Positions 51,359 through 59,599 of a stretch of DNA of 64,000 bases are shown here, piece by piece. The notes beneath the pieces were generated by a model. That model did not search any database. It saw nothing but the letters and a program-made list of their open reading frames with translations, and was not told the DNA's origin. This stretch comes from Sporosarcina obsidiansis. Its GTDB lineage: Bacteria; Bacillota; Bacilli; Bacillales_A; Planococcaceae. Where the stretch lies: assembly GCF_009651005.1 (NCBI RefSeq), contig NZ_WHVW01000011.1:38190-102189 (forward strand), written 5' to 3'. Within the stretch, counting starts at the first letter, position 1, and each line of letters opens with the position of its first letter. Made by a program: the position numbers and the translations under genes.

Positions 51359-51724
51359 CTAGACTATCGATTTTAGCAACTCTACCAATTCATTTGGACT
51401 GAAAGGTTTAGGAATGAAATGTGCTGCTCCTTTTTCCTTAGCAGCCTGCTGATCCGCCTGCTGTGCTTTTGCAGTTAGCATAACAACTGGAGTGCTCAAT
51501 TGCATCACTTGCACTCTTTCTAACACTTCTAGTCCAGTCATGTGCGGCATCATATAATCCAATAGAATAACATCATATGCATTCTCTTGGATCTTCTGCA
51601 ATCCTTCCAAGCCATCTTCCGCCTCATCCACTTGAAACCCTTCAAATTCCAATGTATCGGTCAGTAGCATCCGCAATATTTCCTCATCATCTACGACTAG
51701 TACTTTCTTTCCTGTATACGTCAA
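51359..51724 (-). CDS. Single-domain response regulator (CheY/Spo0F-like)
   Basis: The 121-residue receiver has no output domain: acidic pair VLVVDDEEILR, phosphoacceptor Asp in VILLDYMMPHMTG, Thr in VVMLTAKA and Lys in FIPKPFS. It can act as a phosphate shuttle or sink. The start is TTG after a GGGGG run. It follows the Hpt-REC-GGDEF-REC gene by 12 bp, and the hybrid kinase gene converges from the other side. Confidence 0.9.
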   Translation of the reverse strand: MTYTGKKVLVVDDEEILRMLLTDTLEFEGFQVDEAEDGLEGLQKIQENAYDVILLDYMMPHMTGLEVLERVQVMQLSTPVVMLTAKAQQADQQAAKEKGAAHFIPKPFSPNELVELLKSIV

Positions 51725-51736
51725 ATTTGGGTCCCC

Positions 51737-53356
51737 CTATTCCCTCTTATCAAATAAACGATTAGCCAACTTATCAATACGCCCCAGTACTTCAGAAGGC
51801 TGAAACGGTTTAATGATATAGTCATCTGCTCCAAGCCATAATGCCGCTTTAATATCGTTTGCACTCTTTCTCGCCGTCATCATAGAAACTGTCACATTCG
51901 TTTTGGCATGATCGCTTTTCAAACGACTCAGCACTTCTAGACCGTCCATTTTAGGCATTACGCCATCCAGTAGCACAATGAAATAATCATCCGGTGTATA
52001 CCAATCATCCTCTAGGAACGCAGGCCCGTCAGAATATGTCTTCACCGTAATCTCAATATCAGGAGATTTTAGTTCCAGTAAGGTTTGCTGAAGTATTTGA
52101 CGAATAAACGAATCGTCATCCACAATGATGACCATCAGCTTCCGTTTGACAACGAGCTTTCTCTGATCATAAACGACTGTCCGATTCCTACCCGTACGTT
52201 TAGCCTCATACAAAGCTTGGTCCGCAGCAGAAATAACAGCATCGACATGATCTTGATAGACCGCGCTCCCTGCTGAAAACGTTACCTTAAATTCCTTTTC
52301 TCCTGATGAGAAGGTGAGTTTATTGAATTTCTTTCTTATTCGTTCCACTATATTTACAGTCTCTTCGGCTTGTAAGTTTACAAATAAGAATGCAAACTCT
52401 TCCCCGCCATAGCGGAAAACATAATCGCCATCTCGTTTTTCTTCCTTGATAATTTCTCCAAATTTCCTTAATACTTCATCACCTGCAGGATGTCCATATA
52501 AATCATTAACCTGTTTGAAATGATCTAAATCCACCATTACTAGTGAAAAGACGATACCTGTACGATCGGAGTTCTTTGCCAAATTATTAATGACTTCATC
52601 AAAATAACGCCGGTTCCCAACACCCGTCAGACTATCCGTAATAATACTGCTACTGATTGCCTGCTGACGTTGCTGCCGATTAAACAAATAAGGGAAAAAG
52701 ATATCCATATCAAACGGTTTAGCAATGAAGTCCATTGCACCCCTACGATAACTCTCAATCTGGATTTCTTTCGTAGCCTGTTCACTTGAAATAGCAAGAG
52801 TCGTATTCTTTTGTCTAGCAGTTTCTGCAATTTGATCTAGAACTTCAAAACCCGACATGTCAGGCAACTTACTATCTACGATGACAATGCTCGGTCGCAT
52901 AGAGTAAAATTGTTCAATTCCCCGTTTTCCATTTAAGGAAATAATCACTTGTGCGCCCAATTTCTCAAGCAGTTCTTTTAAATAAGAGACAAATTCCAAG
53001 TCGTCGTCAATAATCAGAATAAATGTTTCCTGATCTAAACGGTTTACGTAGCGGTCTGGTAATTGGAATTCTTCCTTTTTAACGGCAACGGAATCATCAA
53101 AATACAGACGAATACGATTCTTCAAGTTTTCCAATGATGAAACTGGGATTTTCTGATCATTGGATGAGGATAGGATTTCTAACTGAGAAGCACAAAAAAG
53201 AGATAATTGATGTAATCCAATCGTTCCGGATGTTCCTTTAAGTTTATGCAAAAAATAGTATAATTCACGTTCTGTTAAGCTACCTCGTATTTCCCATTCC
53301 TTAAAGATTTTCTCTGTTCGCTGTGCCAGCATATCCTGGTATTTTTTTTGGCTCAT
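51737..53356 (-). CDS. Hpt-REC-GGDEF-REC diguanylate cyclase
   Basis: The 539-residue soluble protein has an N-terminal Hpt domain (1-105, phosphoacceptor His37 in YYFLHKLKGTSGTIG), a receiver (111-227, Asp in VIVDSKLPDMSG, Lys in FIAKPFD), a GGDEF domain (241-400, DSLTGVGNRRYFDE and active-site RYGGEEFAF), and a second receiver (409-530, VLLDGVMPKMDG and IIKPFQP). The GGEEF motif is catalytically competent, so c-di-GMP synthesis is expected. Hpt plus two receivers in one cyclase is unusual and suggests a terminal relay enzyme. GGAGGGG precedes the ATG. Confidence 0.9.
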   Translation of the reverse strand: MSQKKYQDMLAQRTEKIFKEWEIRGSLTERELYYFLHKLKGTSGTIGLHQLSLFCASQLEILSSSNDQKIPVSSLENLKNRIRLYFDDSVAVKKEEFQLPDRYVNRLDQETFILIIDDDLEFVSYLKELLEKLGAQVIISLNGKRGIEQFYSMRPSIVIVDSKLPDMSGFEVLDQIAETARQKNTTLAISSEQATKEIQIESYRRGAMDFIAKPFDMDIFFPYLFNRQQRQQAISSSIITDSLTGVGNRRYFDEVINNLAKNSDRTGIVFSLVMVDLDHFKQVNDLYGHPAGDEVLRKFGEIIKEEKRDGDYVFRYGGEEFAFLFVNLQAEETVNIVERIRKKFNKLTFSSGEKEFKVTFSAGSAVYQDHVDAVISAADQALYEAKRTGRNRTVVYDQRKLVVKRKLMVIIVDDDSFIRQILQQTLLELKSPDIEITVKTYSDGPAFLEDDWYTPDDYFIVLLDGVMPKMDGLEVLSRLKSDHAKTNVTVSMMTARKSANDIKAALWLGADDYIIKPFQPSEVLGRIDKLANRLFDKRE

Positions 53357-53437
53357 TCTCTTTCCCCTCCGTTCATCGGAAGCATTTCCCCAACGATCTC
53401 TAATTCAAAACTCTCATTGTTCTACTTTGGGTATGAA

Positions 53438-53473
53438 AATAAAGCTGGAAACGCATTTCTTGTGTTTCCAGCT
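53438..53473 (-). terminator. Terminator of glmM
   Basis: On the minus strand AGCTGGAAAC and GTTTCCAGCT pair around an 11-base loop and are followed by TTATTTT. Confidence 0.72.
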
Positions 53474-53487
53474 CTTGTAGCATTCAC

Positions 53488-54837
53488 TTATTCTAAACCC
53501 ATTTCTTCTTTTACCACTTGTGAAATCCGTTCAGTATAGTCCACACATTGCGCTTCGGTTGCCGCTTCCACCATCACGCGGACAAGTGGCTCGGTGCCAG
53601 AGGGACGAACGAGAACACGTCCTTGACCAGCCATTTCCTGCTCAACTTCCTGGATTATACTAACTACTCGTATATTTTCCATAACGGCATGTTTATCGAC
53701 TACTCTAATATTTACTAACTTTTGAGGATATACTTTCATCTCACTAGCTAAATCTGATAATTTCCTGCCTGTTTGCTGCATGATGTTGACCAACTGCAAT
53801 GCTGTCAGCAAACCGTCTCCCGTTGTATTATAATCCATGAATACGATGTGGCCAGATTGTTCTCCACCTAGATTATATTGACTTTTCCGCATTTCTTCCA
53901 CTACATATCTATCGCCAACAGCTGTTTGGACACTTTTCATGCCGAAGTCTTCCAACGCTTTATAAAACCCGAGGTTACTCATCACGGTAGAGACAATCGT
54001 GTCCGCTTTCAAACGACCTTTGCTATGTAAATATCGTCCCACAATAAACATAATTTGGTCACCGTCGACAATATTCCCCTTTTCATCTACGGCAATTAGG
54101 CGATCCCCATCTCCGTCAAAAGCCAAACCGATATCCGCGTTCTTTTCGATGACCAATTCGGCAAGTGTCTCGGGATGTGTAGAACCGACTCCATCATTAA
54201 TATTCAGACCGTTCGGCGAGGCACCAATTGTCGTTAAGTCGGCATCCAAATCGGCAAATACATGTGTCGCTAATGCAGAAGTTGCGCCATGTGCACAATC
54301 TAACGCGACATGAATTCCTTCAAAATCTTCATCCACTATTTGCTTTAAGTATTGAATATACTTTTGTCCACCTTCAAAATATTCCGTAATCGTACCTACC
54401 TGTCCCCCAACCGGGCGTGGCAGAGTATCTTCTGTTTCATTCAATAGCTTTTCGAATTCAGCCTCTTGCTCATCCGTTAGCTTAAAACCATCTTCGCCAA
54501 AAAACTTAATACCATTATCCTCAACTGGATTGTGAGAAGCGGAAATCATAACCCCCGCTTGTGCATTCATCACACGCGTTAAATAGGCGACTCCTGGTGT
54601 ACTAATGACACCAAGTCTCATGACTTCTACCCCGACAGACAATAATCCTGCAATCAAAGCATTTTCAAGCATAGAACCAGAAATCCTTGTATCACGACCC
54701 ACCAGCACTTCTGCTTTTCCTTCCACTTCTCTGGTGAATAAATATCCACCAATCCTACCTAGTTTAAACGCGAGTTCTGGTGTCAGCTCGGTATTGGCAA
54801 TACCACGGACGCCATCTGTACCAAAATACTGTGTCAT
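53488..54837 (-). CDS. glmM: Phosphoglucosamine mutase GlmM
   Basis: The 449-residue enzyme interconverts glucosamine-6-P and glucosamine-1-P for UDP-GlcNAc synthesis. It opens [15 protein letters not shown]. The phosphoserine lies in [20 protein letters not shown], the Mg site in [10 protein letters not shown] and the sugar loop in [23 protein letters not shown] binds phosphate. It lies downstream of cdaA-cdaR, the conserved cluster in which c-di-AMP synthesis and GlmM influence each other. glmS is not next to it here; the DGC gene lies beyond. Confidence 0.97.
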   Translation of the reverse strand: MTQYFGTDGVRGIANTELTPELAFKLGRIGGYLFTREVEGKAEVLVGRDTRISGSMLENALIAGLLSVGVEVMRLGVISTPGVAYLTRVMNAQAGVMISASHNPVEDNGIKFFGEDGFKLTDEQEAEFEKLLNETEDTLPRPVGGQVGTITEYFEGGQKYIQYLKQIVDEDFEGIHVALDCAHGATSALATHVFADLDADLTTIGASPNGLNINDGVGSTHPETLAELVIEKNADIGLAFDGDGDRLIAVDEKGNIVDGDQIMFIVGRYLHSKGRLKADTIVSTVMSNLGFYKALEDFGMKSVQTAVGDRYVVEEMRKSQYNLGGEQSGHIVFMDYNTTGDGLLTALQLVNIMQQTGRKLSDLASEMKVYPQKLVNIRVVDKHAVMENIRVVSIIQEVEQEMAGQGRVLVRPSGTEPLVRVMVEAATEAQCVDYTERISQVVKEEMGLE

Positions 54838-54934
54838 ATTAATTCTTCCTTTCGATCATATCCTATTGGATCATTAGTACTACAATTGATCAATTACTAT
54901 CACTCTTAACGGAGGCGACTACTTATGAATTCCG

Positions 54935-56278
54935 TTACGCTTTTGACTTTGTTTCGATAAGTTGCACATCGATCGTGGCATTACGAACCGCCAGCTTCCA
55001 TGAGATTTCTTTCGGTACCTCTACAAGCAAAGGCACCGTTAATTCACCTTCTGTATTCACTTGGGACGCATCTATATAGATCGCTATATCAGTTTGTTTC
55101 ATCTGTTCAATATCAGATTTATTCCCTGTTACCTGTAATGAGACCATTCCGTTTAACGGCTGCTTTATCGAAGCCGTATATATAGAATCTAACCCTCTTA
55201 TAGAAATAGGGATGTCCGTAAACTGCTGGGTTACTTGTGGAATTGGAACTGGTTTCGTATTCTCTATGTCAGGTTCTTCTGTTCCTCCCGTTACCGGTTC
55301 TAGCTGTTCTGTTGATTCTGCATTCTCATCAGGTTTTAATGATTCTCCGGCAACCTTAACTTGTACTTTCACTTTGTTCGGTGTGACCTTACTTATATTG
55401 TCGGGCTTTTTAATATCTACATCTATCTTTCCTGATTTGTTGACTTTTGAAAGGTCGACCTCTACCGGAATTTCTGTAATAGCATCCACTGCATTTTTCG
55501 TTCCATACACACGAACTACCTTATCTTCCATCGTGACACTTTCGACCGTGATATCGTCAGCAGGTTTTCCTTTACGTATCAGCTTCATCGGCACATCACG
55601 ACTATATTCCCCAATATCTACTTTGACAGTGACTTCTTCAGGATCTAATGAAACGGATAACTTATTCAAATCACGGTCAAGCACACGAACTCGGGCTTTT
55701 TGTTCAAATGATTTATTCAGATCATTATCTCCTGTAACCGAAACTTTCACAAAACTGATAGCTTCCACAATGCTTTTGGCACCTGTTACGTTGATTGAAG
55801 CAGGCTGTACTTCTATGTTTTTCAATTCATAGCCTTCTGCCAACAGTTTGGTGTTCATTTCAGGATCTATTCGGAACGACTGAGTGACTTTCTCTTCAAT
55901 ATTGACATGAACGGTAGCGGGTTCAAGACGTACATCCAATTTATCAGACAGATTTTCTGCCTGAATCCGTACGGTATGCTCTCCTAATGTTAAGTGTTGC
56001 AAATCTAACTTTAGTGTAAAGTCTTTCAAAACTTTCGTTGTCTGCACAATATTGGCCGGCCCTTCAATTGTCATATTAACCTTCTCCGGAACACCAGTCA
56101 CGACCAGGTTTTCCGTGTCATAATACACCTCAACTGGTACATCTTGAATAAGGGCGAATATATCATTTGCAGTATTTCGGCTCGATTGATCTTCGGATTT
56201 TACTGAGAAAAACAGCGTGACAGCTAAGAACAGAGCAATCAAACGCAGAAACCAGGGGCTATCCATGAATTTATCCAT
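54935..56278 (-). CDS. cdaR: CdaR, YbbR-domain regulator of CdaA
   Basis: The 447-residue product has one N-terminal helix (WFLRLIALFLAVTLFFSV) and four YbbR beta-rich repeats outside the membrane. A low-complexity acidic linker (about 325-350, PDENAESTEQLEPVTGG) separates repeats three and four. CdaR binds CdaA and modulates c-di-AMP production. ATG 56278 (MDKFMDSPWF) follows GGGGGAAG; the frame opens 28 codons earlier inside cdaA. It overlaps cdaA by 8 bp. Confidence 0.93.
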   Translation of the reverse strand: MDKFMDSPWFLRLIALFLAVTLFFSVKSEDQSSRNTANDIFALIQDVPVEVYYDTENLVVTGVPEKVNMTIEGPANIVQTTKVLKDFTLKLDLQHLTLGEHTVRIQAENLSDKLDVRLEPATVHVNIEEKVTQSFRIDPEMNTKLLAEGYELKNIEVQPASINVTGAKSIVEAISFVKVSVTGDNDLNKSFEQKARVRVLDRDLNKLSVSLDPEEVTVKVDIGEYSRDVPMKLIRKGKPADDITVESVTMEDKVVRVYGTKNAVDAITEIPVEVDLSKVNKSGKIDVDIKKPDNISKVTPNKVKVQVKVAGESLKPDENAESTEQLEPVTGGTEEPDIENTKPVPIPQVTQQFTDIPISIRGLDSIYTASIKQPLNGMVSLQVTGNKSDIEQMKQTDIAIYIDASQVNTEGELTVPLLVEVPKEISWKLAVRNATIDVQLIETKSKA

Positions 56279-57107
56279 TTTTTCTCTTCCCCCACTTCCA
56301 TAAAGAAGTCTCTGCTTGACCGGTTGTATCCCCAAACCATGACATCCGCAGTAACTTTTCAAATTCCTCCATATCCAAGTTACGATTTATATCTCCGCCC
56401 ACTGTTAAACTGACGGCTCCTGTTTCTTCTGATACGATAATGGTTACAGCATCTGTCACTTCACTGATTCCAAGTGCAGCCCGGTGACGTGTGCCAAGCT
56501 CCTTTGAAATGAATGGACTTTCGGATAATGGCAAGTAACAAGCCGCAGCAGCAATACGATTTTTGGTCACAATGACTGCTCCGTCATGCAACGGAGTGTT
56601 TGGTATAAAAATATTAATGAGCAATTCGGATGTAATATGCGAATTCATCGGGATTCCTGTTTCAATATACTCGCTAAGACCCGTTTCTTTCTCAATCGTG
56701 ATCAATGCACCGATCCGCCGCTTCGCCATATAACTTACCGACTTGCTGAAGGCGCTGACCAGACGATCGCGCTCTTCTTCTTCCTGCATTGCAGTGCGTG
56801 CAAACAGCCGGCCTCTCCCTAATTGTTCAAGGGCTCGGCGCAGTTCTGGCTGGAATATGATAATGGCAGCTAAGAAACCCCAGCGGAGAACTTCTTCCAT
56901 CATCCACTGAACCGTTTTTAAGCCTAGCCATTCGGTAACATAACGTCCGATCACGATAACGAAAATCCCTTTCAGTAGTTGAACGGCTTTTGTTCCTTTA
57001 ATAATGGTAATTAATTTATAGAGTACAAACCAAACTAGAAGCACATCCACAATATTTTTCAGAATTTCCATTGGTGCTAATGTTGTTACTTGCTCCAAAC
57101 CCGGCAT
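56271..57107 (-). CDS. cdaA: CdaA diadenylate cyclase
   Basis: The 278-residue membrane enzyme makes c-di-AMP from two ATP. Three N-terminal helices (about 10-95) precede the DAC domain, which shows NTPLHDGAVIV (DGA motif) and LGTRHRAALGISE (RHR motif), both needed for catalysis. c-di-AMP controls potassium transport and wall homeostasis in Bacillota. The start follows AGGGGAAG. A terminator separates it from rsiW, so it should have its own promoter at 57108-57207; a TATACT is present there. Confidence 0.96.
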   Translation of the reverse strand: MPGLEQVTTLAPMEILKNIVDVLLVWFVLYKLITIIKGTKAVQLLKGIFVIVIGRYVTEWLGLKTVQWMMEEVLRWGFLAAIIIFQPELRRALEQLGRGRLFARTAMQEEEERDRLVSAFSKSVSYMAKRRIGALITIEKETGLSEYIETGIPMNSHITSELLINIFIPNTPLHDGAVIVTKNRIAAAACYLPLSESPFISKELGTRHRAALGISEVTDAVTIIVSEETGAVSLTVGGDINRNLDMEEFEKLLRMSWFGDTTGQAETSLWKWGKRKNG

Positions 57108-57208
57108 GTGCTTCCCCTACCTTTTAAAAAGTTCTTATTCATCTAGTATAGCATAATTCCCAGCTAAAATGCCTCACTAAAGAAGGTTCTGCTATTCACC
57201 GGATAACC

Positions 57209-57248
57209 AAAAAAGTGATGCAGAAGTATGATCTTTTGCATCACTTTG
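57209..57248 (-). terminator. Terminator of sigW-rsiW
   Basis: On the minus strand AAAGTGATGCA and TGCATCACTTT form an 11-bp perfect stem with a 14-base loop, followed by TTT. Confidence 0.75.
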
Positions 57249-57265
57249 ATATATGGAAGATGAAA

Positions 57266-57901
57266 TTACTCAGTTTCTTGCTTTTCGTCTTTTGGGGAGG
57301 GGATAATCTCTTTCGCTATCGACTTGATCTTATACCAAAGCCAATCGAAGGCTTCATTAATTTCTTCACTGGACCCTGTAATAACAGCGGTAGAGGCCAT
57401 ATACTTCGATCCGCGGATGACCGTAACATTACCATCAACTTCTCCCTCAATACGCAGATCGCCATTTTTGACAACAAGATCCCCTTTTACTGTTTCTCCG
57501 GCAGGCACAACCACCGTTTCTCCTTCTACAATGACGTTCGGCTGTTTAGTAAATGAAAATTGCTGTTCATTTTCAAAACTTGAGAAAAAAGACGCGCTCA
57601 TAAGGATTAGGAACAGCGCAGCTGCTGCCATTATCGGATGCTGGCGCAACCACTTTTTAGGACCTTTTTGCACTTTAGATTGTGGTAATCTTCCCATAAC
57701 ACCACTAACAAATCCTGGGGGTGCTTGGATTGTACTCATATTTTCAAATAGCACAGACGTCTTTTCTAGTTCTTCTAGCAATACCCGACACTCTTCACAC
57801 ACTTTTACATGTTGTGTTAAGATTTTTTCTTCTTCTTCGCCAATTTCACCATCTAAAAACGCATGTATATAATGGACAACATGTTTAGGACATTTTTCCA
57901 T
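57266..57901 (-). CDS. rsiW: Anti-sigma-W factor RsiW
   Basis: The 211-residue single-pass membrane protein has a zinc-finger anti-sigma domain at the N-terminus (HYIHAFLDGE, HVKVCEECRVL giving the HxxxCxxC pattern), one helix (HPIMAAAALFLILMSASFF) and an outside domain. That domain has a polymer-like beta pattern (GDLVVKNGDLRIEGEVDGNVTV). It holds SigW until regulated proteolysis. It starts 12 bp after sigW, with AGGAGG ahead. Confidence 0.93.
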   Translation of the reverse strand: MEKCPKHVVHYIHAFLDGEIGEEEEKILTQHVKVCEECRVLLEELEKTSVLFENMSTIQAPPGFVSGVMGRLPQSKVQKGPKKWLRQHPIMAAAALFLILMSASFFSSFENEQQFSFTKQPNVIVEGETVVVPAGETVKGDLVVKNGDLRIEGEVDGNVTVIRGSKYMASTAVITGSSEEINEAFDWLWYKIKSIAKEIIPSPKDEKQETE

Positions 57902-57913
57902 GAATCTAACCTC

Positions 57914-58477
57914 CTACATACTCCCCATTTGTTGCCGAAGCGCTTCTCGGCCTCGATGAACTCGCGTCTTCACGGTTCCTAAAGGCATTTCTAAAATGTC
58001 AGCGATTTCCTGCAACTGTAGGTCTTCCATATATCGTAAAATGATGATCGTACGGTATTTATCGGGCAGCCTGCTCACTTCATATTGAACACGATCTTTC
58101 GTTTCCATCTTTTCCACTTCTTCTTCAGGTAATTCTTTATCCGATGCAATTTGTGAATACATATCCAAGCCTTCCGTTCCTGGCACCTCGGCATCCAAAT
58201 AGTAATCCGGTTTTTTCTTCCGAATTCGATCAATGCATAAGTTGGTGGCAATGCGATAAAGCCAGGTGGAAAATTTACGCTTTTGATCATATGTCTCCAA
58301 GTTCACATATGCTCGTACAAAGGCTTCTTGAGCTATGTCTTCTGCTTCTGCTGCATTGTTTAGCATACGGTAGCAAACCTGATACAAGCGATTCTGAAAA
58401 TGAATGACAATTTCCTCAAAAGCTTCTTGATTGCCATTCAGCACTTCTTTAACTCGTTTCGTTATTAATTCATCCAA
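57914..58477 (-). CDS. sigW: ECF RNA polymerase sigma factor SigW
   Basis: The 187-residue ECF sigma factor has region 2 (YQVCYRMLNNAAEAEDIAQEAFVRAYVN, KFSTWLYRIATNLCIDRIRKKKP) and region 4 (YRTIIILRYMEDLQLQEIADILEMPLGTVKTRVHRGREALR). SigW responds to envelope stress and membrane-active antimicrobials. Translation starts at TTG, nine bases after GGAGG. A perfect SigW promoter precedes it, so it is autoregulated. Confidence 0.95.
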   Translation of the reverse strand: MDELITKRVKEVLNGNQEAFEEIVIHFQNRLYQVCYRMLNNAAEAEDIAQEAFVRAYVNLETYDQKRKFSTWLYRIATNLCIDRIRKKKPDYYLDAEVPGTEGLDMYSQIASDKELPEEEVEKMETKDRVQYEVSRLPDKYRTIIILRYMEDLQLQEIADILEMPLGTVKTRVHRGREALRQQMGSM

Positions 58478-58516
58478 TAGGCTTCACCCTCCGCTCTATG
58501 CGGCTGTCCCTTTATA

Positions 58517-58542
58517 TACGATAGAAACTCAATTTGGTTTCA
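58517..58542 (-). promoter_or_regulatory. SigW autoregulatory promoter
   Basis: On the minus strand TGAAAC and CGTA are separated by exactly 16 bases, matching the SigW consensus. It lies 40 bases ahead of the sigW start. Confidence 0.9.
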
Positions 58543-58613
58543 CTTATTCTTCAATTTGTGATGTCCTCTTCTACTTTATCATTTTTTCTAGTACAAGTGA
58601 TAGAAAATTCATG

Positions 58614-58652
58614 CAAAAAAGCGACAGTGCCATTTGGCTTCCGTCACTTTTC
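58614..58652 (-). terminator. Terminator of rocF
   Basis: On the minus strand AAAGTGACGGAAGCC and GGCACTGTCGCTTT pair with a mismatch and a bulge, followed by TTT. Confidence 0.62.
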
Positions 58653-58676
58653 TACTTAATCAGGATGCGTCTATAG

Positions 58677-59582
58677 TTACAGCAGTTTTTCTCCAAAGAA
58701 TGACCCCATCAAGCCGACTGCCACGTCAGCAGTTTTATTACGTTCATCTAACACAGGATTGACTTCTACAAATTCAGCCGATGTAACAATTTTCGCATCT
58801 TCTAACAACTCCATTGCCAAATGGCTCTCCCTGTAGGTGATTCCTCCGGGAACTGGAGTCCCGACGCCTGGTGTATAAAGAGGATCCAATCCATCTAAAT
58901 CCAAAGACAAGTGTACACCGTCTACTTGGCGCGATGCAAAGTACTCGAGCGTCTCATGTATGACAGCAGACATGCCATATCTATCGATTTCATGCATAGT
59001 GAATACTTTTACACCTTGTTCCTTAATCAATTTTCTTTCACCTGGATCCAATGCACGGGCTCCGATGATGACCACATTACGGGGGTCAATTTTCGCCCCA
59101 TCACGGTGTACATTAACCAGGTTTTTATGTCCAAGACCCATGCTAACAGCGAGAGGCATCCCATGAATATTACCGGATGGTGAAGTATCACTCGTATTCA
59201 TATCTGCATGGGCATCATACCATATAATCCCCAAGTTTTTGTAATGGTCTGATAATCCAGCAAGTGTACCGATCGCGATACTATGATCACCACCTAACAC
59301 CAAAGGAAACTTACTATCCGCAACGATTTTCGAAACAGCCTTCGCCAGCTCTTCAGTTACCGCTGTGACTTCTTCTAGATTCTTAAGTCCCGCGTCCGAA
59401 AACGGTTTTTCACGCACAGGCGATACCGCTATGTTGCCTTCATCTGTAACATGGTGTCCTAATGCCCGCAACCGTTCAACAGCACCAGCATAACGAATTG
59501 CACTTGGTCCCATATCCACACCACGCCGACTCTGTCCGAGATCTATCGGAACTCCAATCATCGATATATCTAGACTACGCAT
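58677..59582 (-). CDS. rocF: Arginase RocF
   Basis: The 301-residue Mn enzyme hydrolyses arginine to ornithine and urea. Metal motifs are [23 protein letters not shown] and [10 protein letters not shown]. It opens [38 protein letters not shown] lies eight bases ahead of the ATG. It follows the PAS-GGDEF-EAL gene by only 17 bp, so they are probably cotranscribed. The placement beside sigW occurs in other Bacillales. Confidence 0.96.
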   Translation of the reverse strand: MRSLDISMIGVPIDLGQSRRGVDMGPSAIRYAGAVERLRALGHHVTDEGNIAVSPVREKPFSDAGLKNLEEVTAVTEELAKAVSKIVADSKFPLVLGGDHSIAIGTLAGLSDHYKNLGIIWYDAHADMNTSDTSPSGNIHGMPLAVSMGLGHKNLVNVHRDGAKIDPRNVVIIGARALDPGERKLIKEQGVKVFTMHEIDRYGMSAVIHETLEYFASRQVDGVHLSLDLDGLDPLYTPGVGTPVPGGITYRESHLAMELLEDAKIVTSAEFVEVNPVLDERNKTADVAVGLMGSFFGEKLL

Positions 59583-59599
59583 AGCATTCCCTCCTTAGG

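Noticed and set aside
55212..55832. 206-residue plus-strand frame inside cdaR
   Set aside because: It is a shadow of the cdaR beta-repeat coding sequence on the opposite strand with no start signal.
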